A stretch of 64,000 bases of DNA from Sanguibacter suarezii NBRC 16159 (GTDB taxonomy: Bacteria; Actinomycetota; Actinomycetes; Actinomycetales; Cellulomonadaceae). The translations under genes were made by a program, and so were the position numbers. Under the pieces are notes generated by a model, which was not told where the DNA came from, ran no database searches, and saw only the letters and a list, made by a program, of their open reading frames with translations. Each line of letters begins with the position of its first letter. Position 1 is the first letter of the stretch. Shown one piece after another: positions 27,824 through 36,704 of the stretch. The stretch lies in contig NZ_BCRT01000001.1 of assembly GCF_001552735.1 (NCBI RefSeq), forward strand, positions 124,001 to 188,000, given 5' to 3'.

Positions 27824-28486
27824 TCAGCCGCCCTGGCCTGCGGCTCGCCCACCCTCCTCCGCCACGACGATCCGGCGCAGGGGGTCGATCCGGTCGAGCA
27901 GACCGGCGCGCACCCGGGGCCACTCCGGTTCGAGGATCGAGAAGGACAGGCTGTCGGCCCGTGAGCCGTCCGGGGCCAGCCGGAAGCCGCGCAGGGTCCC
28001 CTCGTACGTCGCACCGAGCCGGGTGATCGCCGCGATGGACCGGGTGTTGCGGGAGTCGGCTCGCAGCGATACCCGGAACAGACCCCATGTGCTGAAGGCG
28101 TGCTCGAGGAGGAGGAACTTGCACACCGGGTTGATCACCCGCCCCCAGACCTGCCGGTCGTAGAAGGTGCGGCCGATCTCCGCCCGGCCCTGGTCGTGGG
28201 ACAGGGCGCAAAAGGCGGTGCTGCCTCGGACCTCTCCGCTGACCTGGTCGATCACGGCGAAGGCGAGGCAGTCAGGGGTAGCGAGGGTGTCTTCGACGTA
28301 GTTGACCATGCCCACCTCACCTCGCGGGGTGGGCGTCGACATGCCCGACCACATCGCCTCGTCGACGGCAGCAGCGAGCGCCCCGACGTGCGCCAAGGCC
28401 AACGGTTCGAGGCGGAACCCGTGGCCGTCCAGGACGAGGTTGTGCTCCACAGCGTCAGAGAACCACAGGCCTGGAAACGCGGACAA
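27824..28486 (-). CDS. GNAT family N-acetyltransferase (RimJ/RimL type), paralogue 2
   Basis: A 220-residue acetyltransferase, 43 bp upstream of its paralogue on the same strand. By alignment with the paralogue the true start may be a GTG at 28450 (VEHNLVLDGHG); neither start has a clear ribosome site. Core motifs are IGRTFYDRQVWGRVINPVCK and SLRADSRNTRSIAAITRLGA. The C terminus has about 15 extra residues rich in Gly/Ala/Arg. It probably heads a two-gene operon and is divergent from the pentapeptide-repeat gene. Confidence 0.85.
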   Translation of the reverse strand: MSAFPGLWFSDAVEHNLVLDGHGFRLEPLALAHVGALAAAVDEAMWSGMSTPTPRGEVGMVNYVEDTLATPDCLAFAVIDQVSGEVRGSTAFCALSHDQGRAEIGRTFYDRQVWGRVINPVCKFLLLEHAFSTWGLFRVSLRADSRNTRSIAAITRLGATYEGTLRGFRLAPDGSRADSLSFSILEPEWPRVRAGLLDRIDPLRRIVVAEEGGRAAGQGG

Positions 28487-28567
28487 GGCCTCGTCCGGCC
28501 TCTGTGGAGAACAGTTGGTGACCGCTCGATGAACACGCCTGTCAGCCGGTCGTGAGAGAGTCGTCCC

Positions 28568-29188
28568 ATGGCTCCCCCCACCCCCTACTCCCCCGATTCC
28601 GACCGCCTCGAGGCCGAGGCCTACATCGAGCGGGTGGCCTTCGGCAGCGACGACCTCAGCGGCGTCGACGCCTCCGGGTCACGCCTCATCGAGTGCACCT
28701 TCGAGGGCACCCAGCTCTCTGGGGCGGACCTGCAGTCGGCCCGGATCATGGAGACCACCTTCACCACCGTCAACGCTGACACCCTCGACGCCTCCGACGG
28801 CGACTGGCAGGACGTGAGCGTCACCGCCAGCCGCCTGGGTGGCGTCCAGGCCTTCGGGTCGAGCTGGTCACGCGTGTCCATCACCGGCACCAAGATCGAC
28901 TACCTCAACCTGCGCGACACCCGCATCACGGGGCTCACCTTCACCGACTGCGTGATCGGCGAGCTCGACCTCGCCGGGGTCCGCGCCACGACCGTGATCT
29001 TCACGAACACCCGGGTCGACCACCTCACGCTGAGCCGTGCCCAGCTCAAGAACGTCGACCTGCGCGGAGCGCACCTGGGTCAGCTGACCGGGTTGGCCGG
29101 CCTCAAGGGTGCGCGGATCGGCACCGACCAGCTCGACGCCTTCGCTCCCCTCTTCGCCGCGCACCTGGGCCTCACGGTCCAGGACTGA
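28568..29188 (+). CDS. Pentapeptide-repeat protein
   Basis: A 206-residue protein with about 25 degenerate A(D/N)LXX-type pentapeptides spanning residues 20-190 (for example SGADLQSARI, DYLNLRDTRI, LKNVDLRGAHL). Such repeats fold into a right-handed four-sided beta-helix. Some family members mimic DNA and protect gyrase; most have no known role. There is no signal peptide or membrane segment, so it is probably cytoplasmic. It is divergent from the GNAT pair and convergent with the ABC exporter genes, ending 7 bp from them. Confidence 0.85.
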   Translation: MAPPTPYSPDSDRLEAEAYIERVAFGSDDLSGVDASGSRLIECTFEGTQLSGADLQSARIMETTFTTVNADTLDASDGDWQDVSVTASRLGGVQAFGSSWSRVSITGTKIDYLNLRDTRITGLTFTDCVIGELDLAGVRATTVIFTNTRVDHLTLSRAQLKNVDLRGAHLGQLTGLAGLKGARIGTDQLDAFAPLFAAHLGLTVQD

Positions 29189-29195
29189 CGCCCGC

Positions 29196-31037
29196 CTAGG
29201 AGTACGCCCCCGCCTGCAGCGCGAAGAGCTCGGCGTACAGGTCCGCGCGAGCCATGAGCGCCGTGTGCGTCCCCGCCTCACGGACGGAGCCGCCGTCGAG
29301 CACGATGATCTGGTCCGCGTCACGCACGGTGGAGAACCGGTGCGAGACGAAGACCGTGATCGCGCCAGCAACCCGCCCTGTCTCCTCCGCCGAGGCCACG
29401 AAGCGCTCGAAGAGCGCGTTCTCAGCAAAGGCGTCCAGGGCCGCGGCGGGCTCGTCGAGGATGAGCAGCAACGGGTCGGTCCGCATGAGGGTGCGCGCCA
29501 GCCCGAGCGTCTGCCACTGCCCGCCCGAGAGGTCCACGCCGTTGCCGTACTCGTGGCCCAGCAGCTGGTCGAGCCCGTCGGCGAGACGGTCGACGACCGT
29601 GCCCGCGCGTGCCCGTCCGAGGGCCGCCCACAGCGCTTCGTCGTCGTCGATCTTGCTGACCAGCCCCGTGCCGACGTTCTCGCGGAGCATCAGCTCGAAG
29701 CGCGCGAAGTCCTGGAAGAGGGTGGCTACCCGCTCGCGCCAGACGGAGTCGGGCAGGGTGGCGAGGTCCACGCCGTCCACCAAGATCCTGCCCGACGTCG
29801 GCTGGTACAGCCCGCAGAGCAGCTTCACCAAGGTGGACTTCCCGGCGCCGTTCTCGCCCACCAGGGCGAGCGTGCTGCCCGCCGGGACGGTGAAGCTCAC
29901 GTCGTGGAGGACGGGGATCGTCTTTCCGGGGTAGCAGAACGAGACGTTCTCCAGGGTCACGCCGGAGGTCATCCGCTCGGGGACCTCCCCGGGCGGGGAC
30001 GGCTCAGCCGAGGCGCTCTGCGACTCGCCCGACGTCGCCGCCGCCGTCGCGGCCGCGGCCGCTGCCGGGTCGTCCGCCACCATGGCCCGCAGCTCGGCGA
30101 TGTGCTCACCGGTCCGGCCCACCGACTGCAAGATGCTGAGCACCGCGAGCCCGCCGGCAACCTGTGAGCTGACCTGCACCGCGAGCGTCATGACCAGCAC
30201 CACCTGGCCGATGTTCGCCCCGCCGGCAGCAGCCTGGCGGACCACGAGGAAGACGGCGAGAGCGTAGGCGAGGGCGAACCACACCTGGCCGATCGCCCGC
30301 AGCACCGCCGCGCGCCGGTGCGCCGTCCACAGCTGGGCCGTGGTCGCGTTCCATGCCGCCCGCTGGCGCTCGGCGAGGGGACGCTGCGCCCCGAAGAGCC
30401 GCACCTCCTTGGCCGACTGGCCCGTGGTCCCCACCTGCACGAGGTGCCGCGAGAGCTGGATGTCCAGGGCCGCCTCGTCGCGGGTGGTGTCCATGATCTT
30501 CTGCGCCCGCTGCGCGAGCAGCACGGGAGGCACCGCCGCCAGGGGCAGCAGCACCAACCAGGGCTCCACCATGGCCAGGATCACCGTGGTGACGATCACC
30601 TGGAGCACCATGCCGCACAGCTGAAGGGTCACCTCCAGGGCCAGGCGCACCCGCTGCAAACCCTCGGTGGCCACCGTGAGCAGCTTGGCGAACTCGGGCC
30701 GGTCGAACTGGTCGATGCGGCCGCTCGAGTGCGCGATCTCCGCGATCTCGTCGGTGAGCTGCATCTGCTGCATGTCGCCCAGCTCGAAGTAGGACAGGTG
30801 CGCGAAGTGCCCCATCATGAGCTCGAAGATGAGCAGGAAGGCCAGACCGATGGCCAGGCCCACCGCACGCGAGGTGTCCTGGTCCAGCACCGCGTTGGTG
30901 AACGCACCGAGCCCCGCCCCCACCAGCGGCGCGGACAGGTAGCCCACGAGCATCAGGCCGGAGGCCACGAACAGGCGACGCCGGTCGGTGCGGTAACCCA
31001 GGGACAGGATGAAGCCGATGGCTCTCAGGAAGGTCAT
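29196..31037 (-). CDS. ABC exporter half-transporter, subunit B (membrane plus ATPase domains)
   Basis: A 613-residue half-transporter: six membrane helices (residues 10-320) and a C-terminal ATPase domain with Walker A VGENGAGKST, signature LSGGQWQTLGLARTLM and Walker B LLLILDEPAAALD. The QWQ signature is common in NisT/SpaT-type peptide exporters. An Ala/Thr-rich linker of about 40 residues precedes the ATPase. The ATG at 31037 overlaps the upstream stop by four bases, so the two half-transporters very likely form a heterodimer. The open frame upstream of the ATG overlaps the partner gene and is not coding. Confidence 0.88.
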   Translation of the reverse strand: MTFLRAIGFILSLGYRTDRRRLFVASGLMLVGYLSAPLVGAGLGAFTNAVLDQDTSRAVGLAIGLAFLLIFELMMGHFAHLSYFELGDMQQMQLTDEIAEIAHSSGRIDQFDRPEFAKLLTVATEGLQRVRLALEVTLQLCGMVLQVIVTTVILAMVEPWLVLLPLAAVPPVLLAQRAQKIMDTTRDEAALDIQLSRHLVQVGTTGQSAKEVRLFGAQRPLAERQRAAWNATTAQLWTAHRRAAVLRAIGQVWFALAYALAVFLVVRQAAAGGANIGQVVLVMTLAVQVSSQVAGGLAVLSILQSVGRTGEHIAELRAMVADDPAAAAAATAAATSGESQSASAEPSPPGEVPERMTSGVTLENVSFCYPGKTIPVLHDVSFTVPAGSTLALVGENGAGKSTLVKLLCGLYQPTSGRILVDGVDLATLPDSVWRERVATLFQDFARFELMLRENVGTGLVSKIDDDEALWAALGRARAGTVVDRLADGLDQLLGHEYGNGVDLSGGQWQTLGLARTLMRTDPLLLILDEPAAALDAFAENALFERFVASAEETGRVAGAITVFVSHRFSTVRDADQIIVLDGGSVREAGTHTALMARADLYAELFALQAGAYS

Positions 31038-33013
31038 GCGGAGATCTCCTGCTCGGGGTTCGTCGACCCGGTCACGGCTGAGGTGTCCGTGGTCGGTGTG
31101 CGGAAACGGCTGGACTGCAGCTCGAAGAGCTCGGCGTAGCGCCCGCCCAGCTCGATGAGCTGGTCGTGGGTGCCGCGCTCGATCACCCGACCGTGCTCGA
31201 TCACCACGATCTGGTCTGCTCGTCGCACGGTGGAGAACCGGTGCGAGATGACCACGCTGGTCAGGCCGTCCATCGTGGCCAGGAAGCGGTCGAAGAACTC
31301 GGCCTCGGCGCGGACGTCGAGCTGCGCCGTCGGCTCGTCCAGGACCAGCACCGACGCGCCGCCCTGCACTGCGAGGAGCGCTCGTGCGAGGGCGATGCGC
31401 TGCCACTGGCCGCCGGAGAGGTCCCGCCCGCCGGGGTAGCGGGCGGACAGCGGGGTGTCGAGCCCGTCGGGGAGCTGGTCGAGCACCACGTCGGCGCCGG
31501 CCCGCTCGGCGGCCGAGCGCACCGCCGCGCGGTCGTCCATGAGGTGCGGGGCTCCGAAGCCGATGTTCTCCCCGGCCGTGAGCTCGTACCGCACGTAGTC
31601 CTGGAAGATCAGGGCGAGCTGGCGCTGCCACTCGGAGGCGTCCACCTCCCGCAGGTCCACGCCGCCCACGGTGATCCGCCCGCGGGTGGGGTCGTAGAGC
31701 CGGGCCAGCAGCTTGACCAGGGTGGTCTTGCCCGCGCCGTTGAGCCCGACGATGGCCGTCGACCCGCCCGGCGCCAGCTCCAGGTCGAGGTCGCGGAGCA
31801 CCCACGGCCCGCCGTCGGCGTACCGGAAGCTCACCCTCTCGAAGCGCACCACACCACGCAGCGAGGCCGCGTCCTGCCCGACGCCGCCCTCCCCGTTCTC
31901 GCTCTCCGCGCGCCCGGTGCTCGCCACGCCCGGCGCCGCCGCACCGGAAACTGCCTCGCCGGGACCCGCCGTCTGCGCGACGGAGACCAGCTCCTCGAAG
32001 CGCTCGAGCGCCTCGAAGGAGTGCAGGCCGTACTGGGTCTGCACGTCGCACTCGGGGAAGTAGACGCCGAAGCGCATCGGGATGAGCACCGCCTGGAGGG
32101 CCACCCCGAGCTGGAAGAGATTGAGGTTCCCGGCCGTGCCGGCCACCGCGATGATCACGAGCACCACCGCACCACCGACCAGGCCGACCATGGAGTACCC
32201 GACGAAGGGCCACAGCTGGAGCTTGCGGCTGCCGCGCCACTGGGGCTCGAAGTTGGCCATCGTGTCGTGGCGCAGCCGGGCGCGCAGCCAGGGCAGCAGC
32301 CCCAGCAGGCGGATCTCCTTGGCTGCCTTGGCTCCGGTGGCCACCTCACGCAGGTAGGACATCTTGCGCCGCGACCCCGACAGGGAGTCCCACAGCACCG
32401 CGAAGCGGCCGAGCGTCCCTCGGATCGCGAAGCGCACGACGAGCGCCGTCGCTGCGATGACCGCGGCAGCGACCGGGCTGACCACCACCGCGACCAGCAC
32501 GACGGCGCCGACGAGCTGGATGTACCGGGAGGTGAGGGGGATGAGCGCACCGGCAGCCTCACCGGGGGTGCGGGCCAGCCGGGAGTAGGCCGCGCGGGCA
32601 TCGGCGAGGATGTCGAGAGCCTCGGGCTCTTCGAGGACCGAGAGCGGCGCGTCGGCCAAGGCCGCGCCCATGAGCCGGTCGATGCAGTGCTGGTCGACCC
32701 GGCGACCGATCACCTCGACGATGCCTTCCTGGAAGGGCACCGCCAGCTGCTGGACCACGAGCAGCGCGAAGGCGACGAGCAGGGTGGTGAGCAGCTCGTC
32801 CCAGGTCGCGGCCGCAGCGGCGTCGGGCAGGAGGTAGAGCACCCGCCCCATGAGCACGATGACCGCGAGCGGGGCGAGCGCGAGCAGCACGCCCATCGCC
32901 AGGCCGCCGATGACGATCCCGGCTCCGGCGGTAGGGAGCAGCCGGATCAGCGCGATCCACCGTGCCGATCGTCGATGGACTGTCCTACGGATCGCCTGTC
33001 CGGCACTTCCCAT
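31034..33013 (-). CDS. ABC exporter half-transporter, subunit A (membrane plus ATPase domains)
   Basis: A 659-residue half-transporter. The membrane domain occupies residues 20-340; a 40-residue low-complexity linker follows; the ATPase domain has Walker A VGLNGAGKTT, signature LSGGQWQRIALARALL and Walker B SVLVLDEPTAQLD. All catalytic residues, including the Walker B Glu, appear intact, as in subunit B. The first gene of the pair. The 163 bp upstream hold GAAAG-7-CTTTC (33086-33102), a possible operator. Exported substrate unknown; no precursor peptide gene is apparent nearby. Confidence 0.88.
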   Translation of the reverse strand: MGSAGQAIRRTVHRRSARWIALIRLLPTAGAGIVIGGLAMGVLLALAPLAVIVLMGRVLYLLPDAAAAATWDELLTTLLVAFALLVVQQLAVPFQEGIVEVIGRRVDQHCIDRLMGAALADAPLSVLEEPEALDILADARAAYSRLARTPGEAAGALIPLTSRYIQLVGAVVLVAVVVSPVAAAVIAATALVVRFAIRGTLGRFAVLWDSLSGSRRKMSYLREVATGAKAAKEIRLLGLLPWLRARLRHDTMANFEPQWRGSRKLQLWPFVGYSMVGLVGGAVVLVIIAVAGTAGNLNLFQLGVALQAVLIPMRFGVYFPECDVQTQYGLHSFEALERFEELVSVAQTAGPGEAVSGAAAPGVASTGRAESENGEGGVGQDAASLRGVVRFERVSFRYADGGPWVLRDLDLELAPGGSTAIVGLNGAGKTTLVKLLARLYDPTRGRITVGGVDLREVDASEWQRQLALIFQDYVRYELTAGENIGFGAPHLMDDRAAVRSAAERAGADVVLDQLPDGLDTPLSARYPGGRDLSGGQWQRIALARALLAVQGGASVLVLDEPTAQLDVRAEAEFFDRFLATMDGLTSVVISHRFSTVRRADQIVVIEHGRVIERGTHDQLIELGGRYAELFELQSSRFRTPTTDTSAVTGSTNPEQEISA

Positions 33014-33176
33014 GTCTGACCGCCAGCTTGCACATCGTCGTCATTGACTCAAACGGCTGAAACGTAGCACAGGGCAGATTGGCCAGAAAGGTAACCACTT
33101 TCCGCCAAAACACTCGCGCCCGCAGCGGGCTGAGCAGCGGCGATGGGTGGGAGCGTTCCCGCTCCCTGCGGTGGAC

Positions 33177-34577
33177 CTACTGCTGGTCGAGCAGCGGACC
33201 GCACCCGGCGGACTCGGCGATGAACCCCGCAGCGGCGGTCGCGATGAGCCCGGACAGACCGCTGCCCTCCGGCAGCGGGCGCGGGTCGGGCGAGACCGTC
33301 CAGCAGGCGTCGACGACCTCGTAGGTGGCGCCCGGGCCGTCGGTGACGAAGGTGCTCAGCGCACCGAGCAGCCGCTCGACCTCCTCGAGGGTGGTGCCGA
33401 CGCCCACGCTCGCTCGGATCGCCCCGGCGGCGTAGCCCAGGCGAGAGAGCAGCGGGTGGGCGCAGAAGCGGCCGTCACGCACACCGATCCCGTACTCGGC
33501 GGACAGGTACGCGGCCACCAGACCCGGGTCGTGGTCGACGACGGAGAAGGTCACCACGCCGACCGGGTCGACGGCGTCCGCCCAGGCCCGCACCACCTGC
33601 ACACCGGGGATGGCCTCCAGCCCGGAGACCAGGCGCTCGCGCAGGAAGGCCTCGTGGGCCTCGAGGGTCCCGGCGGGCAGAGCCGCGAGCGCGTCGCAGG
33701 CCGCGGCGAGGGCGACCGCGCCGATGACGTTCGGGGAGCCGGCCTCGTGGCGGGCCGGCGCCGTGGTCCACACCACGGAGTCGACGTCGACCTGGCGCAC
33801 GGCGCCGCCGCCGGCCAGGTACGGGGTGCCGGCGTCGAGCCAGTCCCGGCGGCCCACCAGCGCGCCCGAGCCGAAGGGGGCGTAGGTCTTGTGCCCGGAG
33901 TAGGAGATGTAGTCCACACCGGTCTCGGCGAGGGAGAAGCGACGGTGCGGGACGAGCTGGGCGCCGTCCAGCGCCACGCGCGCACCGGCCTCGTGGGCGA
34001 GCGCGACGACGTCGGCCACCGGGAGGTACTCCCCGGTGACATTGGAGGCCCCGGTGAGGGCGAGCAGCGCATAGGGCGCCCGGGCGAGCTCGGTGCGCAG
34101 GGCCGCCAGGGTCGCGGCGACGGAGTCCTCGCCATGCAGGACCGTCGCGCCGCCGGCGCTGCGCTGCCAGGGCAGCAGGTTGGCGTGGTGCTCGACGTCC
34201 AGGACGAGCACGCGGCCCGGCTCTCCGTCGGGGCCGGCGGGCACGCAGCCGGCGAGCAGGTTGAGGGAGTCGGTGGTGTTGCGCGTGATGACGGTGACGT
34301 CGTCGGTGCGGGCACCCACGAAGGCGCCGATGGTCTGGCGGCTCGCCTCGTAGAGGGCGGTGGACACCTGGGAGAGGTATCCGGCGCCGCGGTGCACGCT
34401 CGCGTACAGCGGCAGCGTCGTGGTGACCCGCTCGGCCACGGCGACCAGCGCCGGGGCGCTCGCCGCACAGTCGAGGTTGGCGTAGGCGATGGTGGTGCCG
34501 TCGACCAGCGGGACGAGGGTGTCAGAGCCGACGACGGGAAGGCAGGACCGGGCTTCGGTCGGGGTCAGGACAGGCAT
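33177..34577 (-). CDS. Cysteine desulfurase/selenocysteine lyase-like PLP enzyme under a SAM-IV riboswitch
   Basis: A 466-residue class V aminotransferase-fold enzyme. The PLP lysine is Lys230 in SYSGHKTYAPFGSGALVG; His131 in VLDVEHHANLLPW and Asp204 in ALDGAQLVPH are the usual cofactor contacts. A cysteine aligned with the SufS active-site Cys is present (Cys372 in VRDGRFCAHPLL), followed by IRASVGVGTTLEEVERL, so sulfur or selenium abstraction is plausible. No suf or isc genes are nearby. A SAM-IV riboswitch lies 90 nt upstream, and GGAGG precedes the ATG, linking the enzyme to methionine/sulfur supply rather than Fe-S assembly. Confidence 0.87.
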   Translation of the reverse strand: MPVLTPTEARSCLPVVGSDTLVPLVDGTTIAYANLDCAASAPALVAVAERVTTTLPLYASVHRGAGYLSQVSTALYEASRQTIGAFVGARTDDVTVITRNTTDSLNLLAGCVPAGPDGEPGRVLVLDVEHHANLLPWQRSAGGATVLHGEDSVAATLAALRTELARAPYALLALTGASNVTGEYLPVADVVALAHEAGARVALDGAQLVPHRRFSLAETGVDYISYSGHKTYAPFGSGALVGRRDWLDAGTPYLAGGGAVRQVDVDSVVWTTAPARHEAGSPNVIGAVALAAACDALAALPAGTLEAHEAFLRERLVSGLEAIPGVQVVRAWADAVDPVGVVTFSVVDHDPGLVAAYLSAEYGIGVRDGRFCAHPLLSRLGYAAGAIRASVGVGTTLEEVERLLGALSTFVTDGPGATYEVVDACWTVSPDPRPLPEGSGLSGLIATAAAGFIAESAGCGPLLDQQ

Positions 34578-34667
34578 GAGGATCCTCCGTGCAGTTGAGG
34601 GGATCTCGTGCCGTCAGCGATGTACCGCACCGACCCCGCGCTTGCCGGAATGCCTTCTCGGCTCCGG

Positions 34668-34751
34668 CCAGGTCTTCACCCGGGGCACCCCACCGCGGAG
34701 GAGGGTTGCCGGCCAGCAAACCGGGGTTTTGCGCTGGCACTCATGACCTGG
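34668..34751 (-). promoter_or_regulatory. SAM-IV riboswitch aptamer
   Basis: On the minus strand, P1 is CCAGGTC/GACCTGG (34745-34751 with 34668-34674). Between lie the near-invariant segments ATGAGTGCCAGCG, TTTGCTGGCCGGCAACCCT and GGTGGGGTGCCCCGGGTGA, which reproduce the SAM-IV consensus almost base for base. The leader continues about 90 nt to the desulfurase-like gene. A hairpin GCCGGA/TCCGGC (34644-34668) immediately follows and touches P1 by one base, so it could act as the expression switch. SAM binding should lower expression. Confidence 0.9.
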
Positions 34752-34862
34752 GTCCAGCATTCGTGAGGAACTCAGGGGTGTCAATCTGCAGGCACGCGGC
34801 GTCTCGCATCATGGACCGACCGTCTCAGATACGGCTCGCGGGGTGATGCTCAGTAGGACACA

Positions 34863-34969
34863 CCATCCAGAGCGGCTGAGTGATCTGGCACGACGACGCC
34901 GCAGCAACCCCCTTGCCCAGCCCTGACGGGGCTGACGCAGGGCGAGGGTGCTACCGCCGGAACCGATGG
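34863..34969 (+). promoter_or_regulatory. SAM-I-type (S-box) riboswitch aptamer
   Basis: P1 is CCATC (34863-34867) with GATGG (34965-34969). P2 is GCGGC/GCCGC (34872-34876 with 34898-34902) enclosing TGAGTGATCTGGC; then GCAACC, a P3 stem TTGCCC/GGGCGA with inner AGCCC/GGGCT, and GGTGCTACC, all in the S-box order. It ends 10 nt before GGAGG of the rhodanese gene, so control is probably at translation initiation. SAM-I versus the SAM-I/IV variant cannot be settled by eye. Confidence 0.82.
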
Positions 34970-34989
34970 ACGACAGACGGAGGCATGAC

Positions 34990-35418
34990 ATGACCTATGC
35001 AGGCGACCTCACCCCCCAGCAGGCCTGGGACCTGCTCGAGAGCAACCCGGACGCGATCCTCGTGGACGTGCGCACCGAAGGCGAGTGGCGCCAGGTCGGC
35101 GTGCCGGACACCTCGTCCCTCGAGGGCGACCGCGCGGCGTTCATCGAGTGGACCACGCCCTTCGGCCCGAACGAGAACTTCCTCACCGAGCTGGCCGAGA
35201 CCGGCCTCACCCCCGGCGACGAGCGGCCCGTCATCTTCCTGTGCCGCTCCGGCAACCGCTCCATCGGCGCGGCCATCGACGCGACCGCAGCCGGGTTCGG
35301 CCCGGCCTACAACGTCCTGGAAGGCTTCGAGGGAGACACCGACGCCGCCGGGCAGCGCACCGTGAACGGCTGGCGCCTGCGCGGCCTGCCGGCCACCACC
35401 TACACCGCCGGGGAGTGA
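34990..35418 (+). CDS. Rhodanese-like sulfurtransferase
   Basis: A 142-residue single-domain rhodanese. The catalytic loop is CRSGNRS (residues 85-91), with Cys85 as the persulfide carrier, preceded by the conserved VDVRTEGEW. The start ATG at 34990 has GGAGG 6 nt upstream; an upstream in-frame ATG at 34948 lies inside the riboswitch and is rejected. It is the first gene of the riboswitch-controlled operon and is followed 5 bp later by metZ, suggesting it supplies or channels sulfur for homocysteine synthesis. Confidence 0.9.
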   Translation: MTYAGDLTPQQAWDLLESNPDAILVDVRTEGEWRQVGVPDTSSLEGDRAAFIEWTTPFGPNENFLTELAETGLTPGDERPVIFLCRSGNRSIGAAIDATAAGFGPAYNVLEGFEGDTDAAGQRTVNGWRLRGLPATTYTAGE

Positions 35419-35423
35419 CGACG

Positions 35424-36704
35424 ATGGCCACCCCCGACGCCGCGACCAGCACCGACTGTCCCGCCGACGCTGCTGCCACCACCGCAGGGACCGCGACTGC
35501 CACGAGCGAGCGCACGCTGCGCCCGCAGACCCTCTCGGTCCGCGGCGGCCAGCTCCGGTCCAACTTCCAGGAGACCTCCGAGCCGATCTACCTCACCCAG
35601 GGGTACGTCTACTCCAGCGCCGGGGAGGCGGAGTCTGCCTTCAAGGGTGAGACCGACCGCTTCATCTACTCCCGCTACGGCAACCCCACGGTGCACATGT
35701 TCGAGGAGCGCCTGCGCCTGCTCGACGGCGCGGAGGCCTGCTACGCCACGGCGACCGGCATGTCCGCGGTCTTCACCTCCCTCGCCGCCCTCGTGAGGTC
35801 GGGCAGCAGGATCGTCTCGGCCCGCGCACTGTTCGGCTCCACGGTCGTGATCTTCGAGGAGATCTTCGCCGACTGGGGCGTCACGGTCGACTACGTCGAC
35901 GGCCACGAGCTCGACCAGTGGCAGGCCGCCCTGGCCACCCCGGCCGACGTCGTCTTCTTCGAGACCCCGTCCAACCCCATGCAGGACATCGTCGACGTCC
36001 GCGCCGTCGCGGACCTGGCGCACGCGGCAGGGGCCGTCGTCGTGCTCGACAACGTCTTCGCCACCCCGATCCTGCAGCAGCCCTTCGCGCTGGGCGCGGA
36101 CGTCGTGGTCTACTCCGCGACCAAGCACATCGACGGCCAGGGCCGCGTGCTCGGCGGGGCGATCCTCGGCTCGACGGAGTACATCGAGGGCCCGGTGCAG
36201 AAGTTCATCCGCAACACCGGGCCGTCGCTGAGCCCCTTCAACGCCTGGGTGCTGCTCAAGGGCCTGGAGACGTTGCCGCTGCGGGTCCACGCCCAGACCG
36301 CGGCAGCGCTCAGGGTCGCCGAGCACCTGGAGACGCTGCCCGGGATCTCCCGGGTGCGCTACCCCTTCCTGCCCTCCCACCCGCAGTACGAGCTCGCCCG
36401 GTCCCAGCAGACCGGGGGCGGAACGGTGGTCACCTTCGACCTCGCCGTCCCGGAGGGCACCGACCCGGAGACCGCCAAGAAGCGCACCTTCGCCTTCCTC
36501 GACGCCCTCCAGGTCATCGACATCTCCAACAACCTCGGCGACGCGAAGTCGCTCATCACGCACCCGGCCACCACGACGCACCGCAAGCTCGGCCCCGAGG
36601 GCCGCGCCGCCGTGGGCATCGCGGAGACCACGGTGCGGCTGAGCATCGGCCTCGAGGACCCGCTCGACCTCATCGAGGACGTGGAGATCGCGCTGCGCGC
36701 CTGA
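35424..36704 (+). CDS. metZ: O-succinylhomoserine sulfhydrylase
   Basis: A 426-residue PLP enzyme of the Cys/Met metabolism family that makes homocysteine from O-succinylhomoserine and sulfide in the cytoplasm. Landmarks: IYSRYGNPTV, the PLP lysine Lys234 in YSATKHIDGQGRVLGGA and ATTTHRKLGPEGR near the C terminus; the last resembles MetZ rather than cystathionine gamma-synthase. The N-terminal 30 residues are a low-complexity extension. The gene is 5 bp behind the rhodanese gene and shares its SAM riboswitch. Its stop codon abuts the stop of the convergent nanE without a gap. Confidence 0.92.
   Translation: MATPDAATSTDCPADAAATTAGTATATSERTLRPQTLSVRGGQLRSNFQETSEPIYLTQGYVYSSAGEAESAFKGETDRFIYSRYGNPTVHMFEERLRLLDGAEACYATATGMSAVFTSLAALVRSGSRIVSARALFGSTVVIFEEIFADWGVTVDYVDGHELDQWQAALATPADVVFFETPSNPMQDIVDVRAVADLAHAAGAVVVLDNVFATPILQQPFALGADVVVYSATKHIDGQGRVLGGAILGSTEYIEGPVQKFIRNTGPSLSPFNAWVLLKGLETLPLRVHAQTAAALRVAEHLETLPGISRVRYPFLPSHPQYELARSQQTGGGTVVTFDLAVPEGTDPETAKKRTFAFLDALQVIDISNNLGDAKSLITHPATTTHRKLGPEGRAAVGIAETTVRLSIGLEDPLDLIEDVEIALRA

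Noticed and set aside
31038-32240. Upstream extension of the exporter subunit B frame
   Set aside because: Overlaps the partner half-transporter gene; the ATG at 31037 with ATGA overlap is the natural start.
34948-34989. Upstream start for the rhodanese gene
   Set aside because: It lies within the SAM-I-type aptamer and lacks a ribosome site; the ATG at 34990 follows GGAGG.
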